Source: SZUA-368 sp028533045 (GTDB taxonomy: Bacteria > Spirochaetota > Spirochaetia > DSM-2461). Taken from it: 64,000 bases of DNA. The position numbers and the translations under genes were made by a program. A model generated the notes under the pieces. That model was not told the DNA's origin. It did not search any database and worked only from the letters and a program-made list of their open reading frames with translations. This document shows positions 17,441 to 25,419 of the stretch, in pieces (position 1 is the first letter of the stretch; each line of letters starts with the position of its first letter). The stretch is taken from positions 1 to 64,000 of the forward strand of contig JBNAIG010000042.1 in NCBI GenBank assembly GCA_050031985.1. The letters are read 5' to 3'.

Positions 17441-18142
17441 ATGGCCATAGGAATTACCCTCTTTTTTAAAGATAACAAAACCGAGTCCGAACTTCTTCCC
17501 TATCTTGGTGCGGAAGGTTACCGGGTCCAGGCTCTTCTTGTGGATGAAGGCGCTACGGCTCTCCACGAAGCTATTGAAGGGGACTGTCTTCTCTTTGAGC
17601 TGGGGGAAGGGGATTTTTCTTTGCTTACCTCCCTCAAGGAACTCATTGAAAAACAGAAGAAACCGCTCATTGTTTTAAGCCGCAATATCAGCGCTTTGGT
17701 CAGGGCCGAACTTTACCGAATGGGGGTGCAGGATGTTATTCCTTTGCCCTGGACCTCCCAGGCTTTGGGGTTAAGGATTCGGAAAGCTTTAAGCCGCTCC
17801 GGCTTTAAGGAACGGAATCGGTCGGAGCTCTTCTGGCAGTTCAAAGAGGACCGACTCAAACTGGATTTTGACGGGCATCTAGTCTATTTAAACGACAAAG
17901 AGCTGAGTCTGACCAATAGCCAGTGGACTATTTTAGTCGCCCTGATCGATAACGACGGTCTTCCCCTGTCCCGGAGTTTTCTCCTGCGTCAGTGTCTTCA
18001 GTTTGAACAGGGGAATACGAGAACCCTGGATAATCATATAAAAAATATAAGAAAACAGTTGGGAAACCGTTCCTATATAGAAACAATGCGGGGATACGGG
18101 TATAAATTAAGTGGGAAAGCCCTAGATAAGCGTGCCCCATAG
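17441..18142 (+). CDS. OmpR-type winged-helix regulator with degenerate receiver (2)
   Basis: A 233-residue paralogue of the preceding gene, in the same operon. The receiver-like half has lost more: the phospho-acceptor region reads CLLFELGEG (Asp replaced) and the Lys position is Leu in VIPLPWTS (about 103-110). The C-terminal winged helix (about 155-228, LSLTNSQWTILVAL...NHIKNIRKQLG...RGYGYKL) is intact. Two adjacent atypical regulators may form heterodimers or control each other. UMP kinase follows 9 bp downstream with its own GGAG ribosome site. Confidence 0.82.
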   Translation: MAIGITLFFKDNKTESELLPYLGAEGYRVQALLVDEGATALHEAIEGDCLLFELGEGDFSLLTSLKELIEKQKKPLIVLSRNISALVRAELYRMGVQDVIPLPWTSQALGLRIRKALSRSGFKERNRSELFWQFKEDRLKLDFDGHLVYLNDKELSLTNSQWTILVALIDNDGLPLSRSFLLRQCLQFEQGNTRTLDNHIKNIRKQLGNRSYIETMRGYGYKLSGKALDKRAP

Positions 18143-18151
18143 GAGATAAGC

Positions 18152-18847
18152 ATGGCAAAAACAGAAGTACTGGACCTGGGAGGCTCTCTGGTAGCCCAGG
18201 AAACAATGGACATCGACTTCCTTAAGAAGATTCGGACCTTTCTCATCGATTGGTTGGAAGAGGACGATGAGCGTAAGCTGATTATTATCATCGGTGGAGG
18301 TCATCCGGCTCGTGTCTTTCAGAACGCCTATCGGGAGGTGACCGGGAGTGAAGCGAATCATGACGAACAGGACTGGATTGGCATTATGGCCACCCGTCTG
18401 AACGCTCAGCTGGTGCACGCCCTTTTCTCTAAATACTGCTTTGACGATGTGGTGTACGATCCCACGGTCATTAAAACCATGACCGGCCGGGTTCTGGTGG
18501 GAGCCGGATGGAAGCCGGGCTGGTCCACCGACTATGACGCGGTTCTTCTGGCGGAAGCCTTTGGGGCGGAACGGGTTCTGAACCTTTCCAATATAAGTAA
18601 GGTTTACACCGCCGATCCCCGGAAAGACCCGAACGCTCAGCCTCTGGATGCCATTAGCTGGACAGACTACCGGGCCATGTGCGGGGACGAATGGACCCCC
18701 GGTATGAACGCTCCCTTCGATCCTGTGGCCAGTAAAAAAGCCCATGAAATCGGGCTGAATGTCATTGTGGCCGACGGTCGTGACCTGGATAATCTGGGGA
18801 AAATCCTTGACGGGGGAGACTTTACGGGGACGGTGATTTCCAAATAA
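18152..18847 (+). CDS. pyrH: UMP kinase, archaeal type
   Basis: A 231-residue amino-acid-kinase-family protein that fits the archaeal rather than the common bacterial PyrH type. Motifs are LDLGGSLV (7-14), the nucleotide loop IIIGGGHPAR (45-54), IGIMATRLNAQLV (about 77-89), STDYDAVLLAE (about 126-136) and the nucleoside-binding NLSNISKVYTADPRKDP (about 146-162). It should phosphorylate UMP to UDP with ATP in pyrimidine nucleotide synthesis. It follows the two regulators closely and its end overlaps the convergent radical SAM gene by 26 bp. Another nucleotide kinase, cmk, lies at 49272. Confidence 0.88.
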   Translation: MAKTEVLDLGGSLVAQETMDIDFLKKIRTFLIDWLEEDDERKLIIIIGGGHPARVFQNAYREVTGSEANHDEQDWIGIMATRLNAQLVHALFSKYCFDDVVYDPTVIKTMTGRVLVGAGWKPGWSTDYDAVLLAEAFGAERVLNLSNISKVYTADPRKDPNAQPLDAISWTDYRAMCGDEWTPGMNAPFDPVASKKAHEIGLNVIVADGRDLDNLGKILDGGDFTGTVISK

Positions 18848-19694
18848 CCCGGGAGAGATCGGCGGAAAAGGGCTCGGCCTCTCTAAAGTCGGGGAGCCAG
18901 TCGCTGCCGGTCTCCAATTCCTGAATAAAACCGTCGTCTATGGCGTATTTTTCCAGCATAGCAATGACCCTTTCGTACTCCTCCTCCGACACATAACGCT
19001 CCGGAATGGGGTGAGTCTCTCCGGGGATATGGACCGGAGTATACTGGGAGAGGAGGGAGAGCAGGGCCCGGTCCTTTCCTTTTTGGGCAAACCACTCTAT
19101 GAGTTCTTCCGTAATTTCCGGGTAACCGGGGATTATGAGGTGACGGATAATCGTTCCCTTAGTCAGCATTCCCCCCTCGGTATAGACAAGGGGGCTTTGA
19201 GCTATCATGAATTTTACCGCTTTCCGGGCTCTTTCGGCATAGATTTCTCTTCCGTAAATTTCCTGAGCCCAGCGGGCTTCGGTGGTTTTGAGGTCGGGGA
19301 GCCAGATATCCACATGAGGGGCCAGTTGCTCCAGAAGTTCAATCTTTTCAAAGGCCGATGAGTTCCAGAGGATCGGGAGGGTAAGTCCTAGCTCCCGGGC
19401 TCGCTTTATGACCTCAATCAGCTGGGGAATAGAGTGGCTGCCGGTGACAAAGTTGACATTGGCCGCCCCCGCTTCCTGTAGTTTAAGACAAATCTCCGCT
19501 CCCTCATCTATGGTCAACTCCTTTCCTATCAAACCCCGGCTAATCTGCCAGTTTTGACAAAAGGGACAGCGCAGGTTGCAGCCGGAAAGGAAGAAGGTGC
19601 CGCTACCCCGGTCTCCCACAAGAGGCGGTTCTTCCCCAAAGTGAAGAGAGGCGAGGGCGGCCTTGAAGGTTTTAGCCCCGGAAGGATTCATAGA
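18822..19694 (-). CDS. Radical SAM protein, pyruvate-formate-lyase-activase-like
   Basis: A protein of about 290 residues with the radical SAM cluster motif in SGCNLRCPFCQNW (CX3CX2C; 37-49 from the 19694 start). It belongs to the group annotated as PflA-like or uncharacterised radical SAM enzymes; substrate unknown. I chose the ATG at 19694 (MNPSGAKTF) over one at 19730, because the latter would lengthen the overlap with the M18 peptidase gene from 23 to 59 bp; either is possible. The gene follows the peptidase on the minus strand and overlaps pyrH at the far end. Confidence 0.8.
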   Translation of the reverse strand, partial: SMNPSGAKTFKAALASLHFGEEPPLVGDRGSGTFFLSGCNLRCPFCQNWQISRGLIGKELTIDEGAEICLKLQEAGAANVNFVTGSHSIPQLIEVIKRARELGLTLPILWNSSAFEKIELLEQLAPHVDIWLPDLKTTEARWAQEIYGREIYAERARKAVKFMIAQSPLVYTEGGMLTKGTIIRHLIIPGYPEITEELIEWFAQKGKDRALLSLLSQYTPVHIPGETHPIPERYVSEEEYERVIAMLEKYAIDDGFIQELETGSDWLPDFREAEPFSADLSRVIWKSPSP

Positions 19695-21102
19695 AAACCC
19701 GGCACGCCTTGTAGGTGGCGTAAACGTCAATTTTCGAGGTGATTTCCAGGGGAGCGTGCATTCCCATGACCGGTGTTCCCATATCTATGGTGTGGATGCC
19801 GTAGCGGGAGAGGAGGAAGGCTACGGTCCCGCCGCCCCCTTCGTCTACCTTACCCAGTTCGGAAATCTGCCAGGGGACGTTGTGCTCGTCCAGGAGCTGA
19901 CGCAGGGCCGCCAGATATTCTGCGTCCGCATCGTTGCTTCCCGCTTTGCCCCGGGCTCCGGTGTATTTGTTGATATTCACCCCCCGTCCCATTTTGGCGG
20001 CGTTGCCCATGTCGTGGACCGACTTGAAGTTGTAGTCCACGGCGGCGGCCACATCGGTGGAGAGGGCGTGGGAGTTGTTTAGAATATCCCGGAAGAGGAT
20101 TTCCGAATAGTTTTCTGTTACGCCGTGGGCGATTTTGCTCAGGCAGTGGTAGAAAAAGTGGGAATCCATACCGGTTGAGCCCCGGGAACCGACCTCTTCC
20201 TTATCGGCCAGGAAGGCCACGCAGGTTCGCTCCGGTGTCTCCTTTAGGTCAAAGAGGGCTTTTAAGTTGGCAAAGCCGCAGACCCGGTCGTCCTGTCCGT
20301 GGGCCAGAATCATGCTTCGGTCCAGTCCCAGGTCGCGGGCGTTGGCGGCGGGGACTACTTCCAGCTCGGCGGAAAGGAAGTCCTCTTCGGTCATGCCGTA
20401 TTTTTCATTCAGGAACTCCAGGGCGGCCAGCTTAATGCCATCCTTTAGCTCAGGATCATCCACCGGTTGGTGGGCCAGAAGGACGTTCAGCTGTTCCCCG
20501 GTGATGATTTCGGGCATCTTTTTGTCGGCCTGGATTTTTCCGCTCAGGTGAATAAGGATATCGGGGATGGTAAAGACCGGATCGGCCGGGTCGTTTCCTA
20601 TATCCACTTTCTTTACCGTCCCGTCCTTGAGAATGACCACGCCGGTCAGGGCCAGGGGGATCTGCACCCAGTGGTACTTTTTGACGCCCCCGTAGTAGTG
20701 GGTTTTGAGGTAGGCGGTGGAGCTGTCCCCGTCTTCGTTCAGGGGATTGGGTTTCACATCCAGCCGGGGGGCGTCCACGTGGGAGGCGCAGAGGGAGAAC
20801 CCTTTGTTTACACCGTCCTTACCAATCACAGCTAAAAGAAGATTCTTTTTTCTGTTGGTAAAGAAAATCTTTGATCCCCCCTTGAGTTCTCCCGCTTCTT
20901 CAAAGGGGACAAAGCCCGCCTTTCGTGCGTCCGATTCGGCCTTTTCTATAAAAAATCGTTCGTTTTTACCCTCGTCCAGGTAAACCTTATATTCTTCGCT
21001 TAGATCCCGGGCAGCCTTTGTTTCATCGCTCAGACTGTGCCAAGCGCTGGTTTGCTGTCGGAAAAGTGTTTTTTTTCTTTCTTCCAGTAGAGTTTTATCC
21101 AT
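19672..21102 (-). CDS. M18-family aminopeptidase (aspartyl aminopeptidase type)
   Basis: A 476-residue zinc aminopeptidase of family M18, which removes N-terminal, often acidic, residues from peptides in the cytoplasm. Metal and catalytic motifs are visible: CASHVDAPRLD (about 108-118), GQDDRVCG (about 259-266), DKEEVGSRGSTG (about 290-301), and a C-terminal GTPVMGMHAPLE (about 439-450) with the last His ligand. Length is close to family members. The ATG has an AGGAG ribosome site. The radical SAM gene overlaps its end by 23 bp. The divergent outer-membrane gene starts 35 bp away. Confidence 0.93.
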   Translation of the reverse strand: MDKTLLEERKKTLFRQQTSAWHSLSDETKAARDLSEEYKVYLDEGKNERFFIEKAESDARKAGFVPFEEAGELKGGSKIFFTNRKKNLLLAVIGKDGVNKGFSLCASHVDAPRLDVKPNPLNEDGDSSTAYLKTHYYGGVKKYHWVQIPLALTGVVILKDGTVKKVDIGNDPADPVFTIPDILIHLSGKIQADKKMPEIITGEQLNVLLAHQPVDDPELKDGIKLAALEFLNEKYGMTEEDFLSAELEVVPAANARDLGLDRSMILAHGQDDRVCGFANLKALFDLKETPERTCVAFLADKEEVGSRGSTGMDSHFFYHCLSKIAHGVTENYSEILFRDILNNSHALSTDVAAAVDYNFKSVHDMGNAAKMGRGVNINKYTGARGKAGSNDADAEYLAALRQLLDEHNVPWQISELGKVDEGGGGTVAFLLSRYGIHTIDMGTPVMGMHAPLEITSKIDVYATYKACRVFYESFRG

Positions 21103-21123
21103 GGCTTTCTCCTAGAATTGTAC

Positions 21124-21129
21124 TATACT
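21124..21129 (+). promoter_or_regulatory. -10 box of the POTRA/beta-barrel gene
   Basis: TATACT (5 of 6 to consensus) ends eight bases before the ATG at 21138. The -35 region is weak. Confidence 0.4.
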
Positions 21130-21137
21130 TGAAGAGC

Positions 21138-22478
21138 ATGGCTATGAAAAGGTGTTCCCTTCTATCTCTATTTACTTTCCTCCTTATCTCATCTCTTTTC
21201 GGACAGGAAAGCGGGGGTGTTCAAGAGGTTCGTGTGGGAGGGATAAATTTCTTCATTGGCGAAGAGGAAGAACAACGGGCCGGTTTGACCCGGGAGAAGG
21301 CGTTAAGGAAGTTTTTTCAGATGAAGATAGGCGATGTCTATGAGTCGCCGGAAAAACTGGAAAAGGAGTTGGAGCGAATAACTCAGGACCTTAATAGCCA
21401 GCAGGTTTTTAAGGAAATCAGTTTTGAAGTGAGTTACTGGAAAGAGAATCTACCCCTCTTCCCCAGGGAGAGCCTGGGAGCGCATATCTCGATTCATGTG
21501 GAAGATTCTTTTTCCCTTTATCTTCTTCCTTCGGTCACCTACGACAGTAACTTGGGGATGCTCTATGGGGGAAACTTTGCCTACAATAATGCCTTTGGGA
21601 CATTGACGAATTTTAACTTGAAGGGCTATGGGGGAACGGAAACCTGGAAGGTTGGGGGAACATGGGAGAATGTTCCGATCCATCTTTTTCGGGCGGATCT
21701 TGCCCTCTCCTGTGAAGAAGTGACGACCCGTCGTGTGGATGATAATGATAACACCGTCCTGGAGTATAGTAATCTCCTCCTTGATTTTAATATGCGGGTG
21801 GATTTTCCCATCGTGGGCGGATGGGAGCTTCTTGTTAAACCGGGAATCTATTTGCCCTTTAATTATGAGTTGGACTACTATGACGATGATTATGGCCGTG
21901 GGGAGTTTGATGAGCTTGCCACCGTTTCTACCGGTACTTTTACCTGGGGGATTTCCCACACGGACTACTTTTGGGAAGAGAACTTCCGCGTAGGTATTGA
22001 AAGTGAGTTGGCCATGACCCTGGAAGGGGATTTAAGCAGTGATTGGGAGCCGCTTCTTTCTCTTGAGGCGGGAAGTAGTGCTTTTTACCGGCCCCTTCCT
22101 TTTCTGGGCATGGGGCATCATGTCTCCGGTTTCTATGTTGTCGATGGAATCCGGGAGGAAGCAGGGGTGTACATCCGCGGAGTTCTGGATTATTTGATGT
22201 ACGGAGAGTGGGGAATTTTTCTGAATAATAATATAGATGTGAGAGCCTTTACCATTCCTCCCGTTCTGGAGTTGCATGTCTATCCTCTCTTTGACTTGGG
22301 AATGGTCTATAACGATAACACCCCTTACGATCCCTATGATTACCGTATGACTGCGGGATTCGGCCTTACCCTCTTTCCCCTTTTTCTGCAGAGTCTGCAA
22401 ATGAACATCGAATATGGTTATGATTTAATAAACAAAGGGACGCCGGAACTCACGATTAAATCGGAATTGTTTTTTTAA
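21138..22478 (+). CDS. Outer-membrane protein with a POTRA-like domain and beta-barrel
   Basis: About 446 residues. The signal peptide runs to about 22 (MAMKRCSLLSLFTFLLISSL then FGQ). Residues about 27-100 look like one POTRA domain (VQEVRVGGINF; LRKFFQMKIGDVYESPEKLEKEL; FKEISFEV), and the rest alternates strand-forming segments ending in KSELFF with a terminal Phe. This is a short Omp85-like or TamA-like layout with a single POTRA. ATG 21138 was chosen over an upstream in-frame start at 21018, which lacks a signal peptide and lies inside the M18 gene; 21144 is also possible. Function unknown; assembly or export at the outer membrane is inferred. Confidence 0.7.
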   Translation: MAMKRCSLLSLFTFLLISSLFGQESGGVQEVRVGGINFFIGEEEEQRAGLTREKALRKFFQMKIGDVYESPEKLEKELERITQDLNSQQVFKEISFEVSYWKENLPLFPRESLGAHISIHVEDSFSLYLLPSVTYDSNLGMLYGGNFAYNNAFGTLTNFNLKGYGGTETWKVGGTWENVPIHLFRADLALSCEEVTTRRVDDNDNTVLEYSNLLLDFNMRVDFPIVGGWELLVKPGIYLPFNYELDYYDDDYGRGEFDELATVSTGTFTWGISHTDYFWEENFRVGIESELAMTLEGDLSSDWEPLLSLEAGSSAFYRPLPFLGMGHHVSGFYVVDGIREEAGVYIRGVLDYLMYGEWGIFLNNNIDVRAFTIPPVLELHVYPLFDLGMVYNDNTPYDPYDYRMTAGFGLTLFPLFLQSLQMNIEYGYDLINKGTPELTIKSELFF

Positions 22479-22532
22479 AAGTGCTTGATTGGACCGGAAA
22501 GGGCCTTTAAAATCTAAGTCAGGAGACTGACA

Positions 22533-22922
22533 ATGAAAAATATCTTTTTATTTATGCTGATTATGATTGCCACGGGAGCCCTTGCCACCGTGACGGCTGA
22601 ACAGATTCCCGAAGGCTGGTGGACCCAAACGGCCAGTACTGCCGGTGATTCCGATATGATTGTGGCCATGAACATTAATTGCGAAACACCCCATATTATT
22701 TCTCTCGACTCTAATAACGGCTGGATTGGCTATGCCTGGTATAGCGAGGCAGAGGATCTTTACAAGGGATTTTTTGAGTTGATTCGCCCCGAGTCGGCTC
22801 CGGAAAGAAAGGACTGGACCGGGGAGGTTTTCCAGGTGGAACTGGGATTTGACGGACTGACTTTGACCATGCAGGCTGCGTCGGACAATCGCAAGTTTCA
22901 GGCAACCTTCTGGCAGAAGTAG
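22533..22922 (+). CDS. Small exported protein of unknown function
   Basis: A 129-residue protein with a signal peptide (MKNIFLFMLIMIATGALA, cleavage near 18-22) and a mature region with Trp-rich stretches (EGWWTQTAS near 26-34, NGWIGYAWYS near 61-70). No family is recognised. The ATG has a CAGGAG ribosome site. It lies 54 bp after the barrel-protein gene, possibly in the same transcript, and is followed by a strong terminator. It may be a periplasmic partner of the barrel protein. Confidence 0.65.
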   Translation: MKNIFLFMLIMIATGALATVTAEQIPEGWWTQTASTAGDSDMIVAMNINCETPHIISLDSNNGWIGYAWYSEAEDLYKGFFELIRPESAPERKDWTGEVFQVELGFDGLTLTMQAASDNRKFQATFWQK

Positions 22923-22928
22923 AGTAAG

Positions 22929-22960
22929 AGGCTGCCCCGTTTACGAGAGGCAGCCTTTTA
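22929..22960 (+). terminator. Intrinsic terminator
   Basis: AGGCTGCC (22929-22936) and GGCAGCCT (22949-22956) form an 8-bp perfect stem followed by TTTTATATT. Confidence 0.8.
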
Positions 22961-22970
22961 TATTTCCGCT

Positions 22971-23168
22971 TTATGCGGTGAGCGTTTTTTCTACTAAATA
23001 ATTGGTTCTGAGGCAGCTGTCCAGAAGCTGTTTGGGCATAAATTCTTCCCTTTCTGTCTTCCAATCGTCCCTGTATCGGGTGATTTTAACATTGTAGCCG
23101 TCTTTAAGCTCCTCAAGGATGGTTACGCTTTCTTTGGTGTTTGAACCGTTTACCAGAAATTCTCTCAT
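22971..23168 (-). CDS. Small conserved-looking protein of unknown function
   Basis: A 65-residue charged protein (MREFLVNGSNTKESVTI...; SVTILEELKDGYNVKITRYRDDW) with no signal peptide, membrane helix or cysteine motif. A good GGAGGAAA ribosome site precedes the ATG, which is why I accept it as a gene. The N-terminal half could form a small beta-sheet. It sits between two terminator-like regions as a single-gene unit on the minus strand. No family is recognised. Confidence 0.65.
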   Translation of the reverse strand: MREFLVNGSNTKESVTILEELKDGYNVKITRYRDDWKTEREEFMPKQLLDSCLRTNYLVEKTLTA

Positions 23169-23241
23169 TCTATTTTTCCTCCATGGGGATTAGATATTTC
23201 TATTATCGACGGGGAAAAATAATTCTTAAGACTTAGTTCTC

Positions 23242-23270
23242 TTTACAAGCAAGGCCTATTAAACTATGAT
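23242..23270 (+). promoter_or_regulatory. Promoter of yhbY
   Basis: TTTACA (23242-23247), 17-bp spacer, TATGAT (23265-23270), then seven bases to the ATG at 23278. The -10 box overlaps the upstream alternative ATG at 23266, which would then not be transcribed. Confidence 0.65.
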
Positions 23271-23277
23271 CAAAATA

Positions 23278-23574
23278 ATGAAAGAATTAACCAGTCAGCA
23301 GAGAAAATATCTGACAAAAGAAGCCCATGACCTCAATCCGGTGGTTATGGTAGGACAAAAGGGAGTTACCGAAGGGCTCCTTACCATGGTTCGCGAATCT
23401 CTGGAGAACCATGAACTCATTAAAGTGAAATTTGTGGATTATAAAGAGAGCCGCCGGGAAATTTCCGATGAAATCGCCCAAAAATGCGACGCCTGTCTTA
23501 TTCGGGTAGTCGGCAATATCGCTATTCTTTATCGTCCCCAGGACGATCCGGCCAAAAGACGGTATAAGGCCTAA
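23278..23574 (+). CDS. yhbY: YhbY-family RNA-binding protein (CRM domain)
   Basis: A 98-residue single CRM-domain protein that associates with pre-50S ribosomal particles in other bacteria. The family pattern is clear: LTSQQRKYL at the start, LNPVVMVGQKGVTEGLL (about 19-35) with the conserved GxxG loop, and IKVKFVD. I place the start at 23278 (MKELTSQQ) rather than an ATG four codons upstream, because the predicted -10 box covers the upstream ATG and because family members begin at this point. There is no Shine-Dalgarno sequence; the message looks leaderless. The end overlaps the convergent ogt by 4 bp. Confidence 0.92.
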   Translation: MKELTSQQRKYLTKEAHDLNPVVMVGQKGVTEGLLTMVRESLENHELIKVKFVDYKESRREISDEIAQKCDACLIRVVGNIAILYRPQDDPAKRRYKA

Positions 23575-24068
23575 TTCTTCTCCCACTCCAACAGACGGGC
23601 CTTCCGGTCCAGTCCTCCCGCATAGCCTGTAAGTTTTCCCTTTTTACCTATAATACGGTGGCAGGGAATTATTATGGCTATGCGGTTCCGGGAGTTGGCC
23701 CCGGCTACAGCTCGTACAGCCTTAATATCCCCCAGTCTAACCGCCTGTTCCCCGTAGGAGCGGGTCGTCCCGTAGGGGACCTGCAGCAGTTCGGTCCAAA
23801 CCCTTTCTTCAAAGGGCGTCCCCCTGTAGATTAGGGGAAGAGTAAATTCTTTTCGCTCACCCTTAAAATACTGGTCTAACTGACTTTTCATCTCTTCCAG
23901 AACTTCATCGCTCTCATAGCTTTTTTCTTTGCCGTAATATTTCTCAAGCGATTTGAGCTGCCGCTCCATCTTGACCCGGTCGGTAAATTCCAGGAGACAG
24001 ACTTGATTTTCGAAGGAGGCTCCGGTCATCTCTCCCAGGGGGGTATTGAATGTGGTAAAGCGAATCAT
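23571..24068 (-). CDS. ogt: Methylated-DNA--protein-cysteine methyltransferase
   Basis: A 165-residue suicide repair protein that moves alkyl groups from O6-alkylguanine onto its own cysteine. The active-site IIPCHRIIG motif places the nucleophile near Cys136, with the DNA-binding VRAVAGANSRNR segment just before it. It lacks the Ada zinc and AraC domains found in the protein at 4055-5113. Its ATG overlaps the end of the upstream EcfT-like gene by 4 bp, so it is the last gene of the biotin-uptake operon, an unusual place for a repair gene. Confidence 0.95.
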   Translation of the reverse strand: MIRFTTFNTPLGEMTGASFENQVCLLEFTDRVKMERQLKSLEKYYGKEKSYESDEVLEEMKSQLDQYFKGERKEFTLPLIYRGTPFEERVWTELLQVPYGTTRSYGEQAVRLGDIKAVRAVAGANSRNRIAIIIPCHRIIGKKGKLTGYAGGLDRKARLLEWEKN

Positions 24069-24694
24069 TTCTCCTCCTCTCCGTAACAGCGGGCGGCCAT
24101 AGCCCGGCTGATTTCATCGGACTTGCGGAATACTCCGTCAATGAGAGGCTCCACTCGATAACGGAGCCGTATCAAGGGATTTTTTCTTCGGTGAAAGCAG
24201 CGGCTCCGGGCCGCCCGGTCTACCGTGGCCGATTCGTCCATGATAAGAGGAAAGAAGGTGAGGGTCAATGTAATATGGGTTTGGAGACGGCGGGCGGGAA
24301 CAAAGGGAATGAAGCGGGTTATTTGGTAGAAGGCTTCTCCCAATTCGGCCGGGTGGGTACAGGCGGTAAACACTATAGCCGCCCAGAACATAAGAATAAA
24401 GCGGGCTCCTCTGATAGAGGCTTCCCCCGGGGAAGAACCCATCCTCAAGTCACTCCAAAGAAGAAGGCCCCCCATCACCAGAGCGAAAATCAGGGCAATT
24501 CCCATTTTCCGAAAAGCCGGTTTCACTGCGAACGAGGCCGCCAGGAGGAGTAGTGTGGAGACGCCTAAAAGGATAAAACCCGCCCTTCCCACAGCCAGGG
24601 AAAAAATCAGGATCATAATCAGCTTAATCCAACCGGGGAGTCGGTGGAGAAGGCTATTTCCCGGACGATAGTGAAGAAAAGCTACTTCAGCCAT
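24065..24694 (-). CDS. bioN: ECF transporter transmembrane (T) component, biotin system
   Basis: A CbiQ/EcfT-like membrane protein of about 209 residues that couples the ATPase to the biotin-binding S component. Several hydrophobic helices lie between about 18 and 120, and the cytoplasmic tail carries the coupling motif region with AARSRCFHRRK (about 162-172) and AMAARCYGEE. I start it at the ATG at 24694 (MAEVAFLHYRPGNS), which overlaps bioM by 13 bp; the longer open frame to 24817 adds an Arg-rich stretch that is only the bioM sequence in another frame. Confidence 0.85.
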   Translation of the reverse strand: MAEVAFLHYRPGNSLLHRLPGWIKLIMILIFSLAVGRAGFILLGVSTLLLLAASFAVKPAFRKMGIALIFALVMGGLLLWSDLRMGSSPGEASIRGARFILMFWAAIVFTACTHPAELGEAFYQITRFIPFVPARRLQTHITLTLTFFPLIMDESATVDRAARSRCFHRRKNPLIRLRYRVEPLIDGVFRKSDEISRAMAARCYGEEEK

Positions 24695-25419
24695 GTGAGT
24701 CCTTCCGGTTTTCTCACGCCCCACTTTTCTACATGGGGGAGGACTTCTTCTACGGTTCCGGTCATTCCTATCTCTCCGTCGCCCATGAGAATCAGCCGGT
24801 CTGCATGGGCGGCGCATTTGCCCAGGTCGTGGGTGATGAGCAGGATGGTCATTCCTTTTTTGTGGAGCTCTATAAGGGTGTGGAGAACCTGATTTACCCC
24901 GTTCCAGTCCAGGCCCGTAAAGGGCTCATCCAGTACGAGAAGTTCCGGTTCCATTGCCAAAATCCCTCCTATGGCCACCCGTTTTTTTTCTCCCCCCGAG
25001 AGGCTGTGGGGCCGGCGGTTCATAAACTCTTCCAGGCCCAGTTCATCTTTTACTTGTTCTATGCGCTGCCGGATCTCTTCCTTGGGGAGTTTAAGGTTTT
25101 GCGGCCCGAAGGCCAGTTCCCGTTCCACCGTCTGCTCCACAAACTGCAGGTCCGAGTTCTGGAAGACCAGGCCTACTTTTCGGCGGATCTCATCGCCCAT
25201 GGAGCGGATTTTTTGTCCCCGGAAGAGCACTTCCCCCTGGTCCGGTTTTTCCAAACCATTCAAATGGTTCATGAGAACCGTTTTTCCCGAGCCGTTGGTT
25301 CCGGCCAGAATAGTCCAACTTCCCTGTGAAAGGCTAAAGCTGACTTCCTTGAGTATGGGATGGTTCTTCTCAAATGACCGACTGAGTCGGCGTACTTCCA
25401 AGAGGGGGGAGGAGGACAT
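24682..25419 (-). CDS. bioM: ECF transporter ATP-binding component, biotin system
   Basis: A 245-residue ABC ATPase. Walker A is GTNGSGKT (about 39-46), the signature is LSGGEKKRVAIG (about 138-149), Walker B is LLVLDEPFTGLD (about 160-171), and the switch His lies in ITHDLG. Only one ATPase gene is present, so it should act as a homodimer as in BioMNY systems. It starts on the base next to the bioY stop codon and overlaps the T-component gene. Biotin specificity is inferred from bioY and birA in the same operon. Confidence 0.93.
   Translation of the reverse strand: MSSSPLLEVRRLSRSFEKNHPILKEVSFSLSQGSWTILAGTNGSGKTVLMNHLNGLEKPDQGEVLFRGQKIRSMGDEIRRKVGLVFQNSDLQFVEQTVERELAFGPQNLKLPKEEIRQRIEQVKDELGLEEFMNRRPHSLSGGEKKRVAIGGILAMEPELLVLDEPFTGLDWNGVNQVLHTLIELHKKGMTILLITHDLGKCAAHADRLILMGDGEIGMTGTVEEVLPHVEKWGVRKPEGLTWLK

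Noticed and set aside
21018..21137. Longer start of the POTRA/barrel gene
   Set aside because: It overlaps the divergent M18 gene and hides the signal peptide, which begins at 21138.
24695..24817. N-terminal extension of the EcfT-like gene
   Set aside because: It would add 41 mostly basic residues translated from bioM in another frame; ATG at 24694 gives a normal EcfT start.
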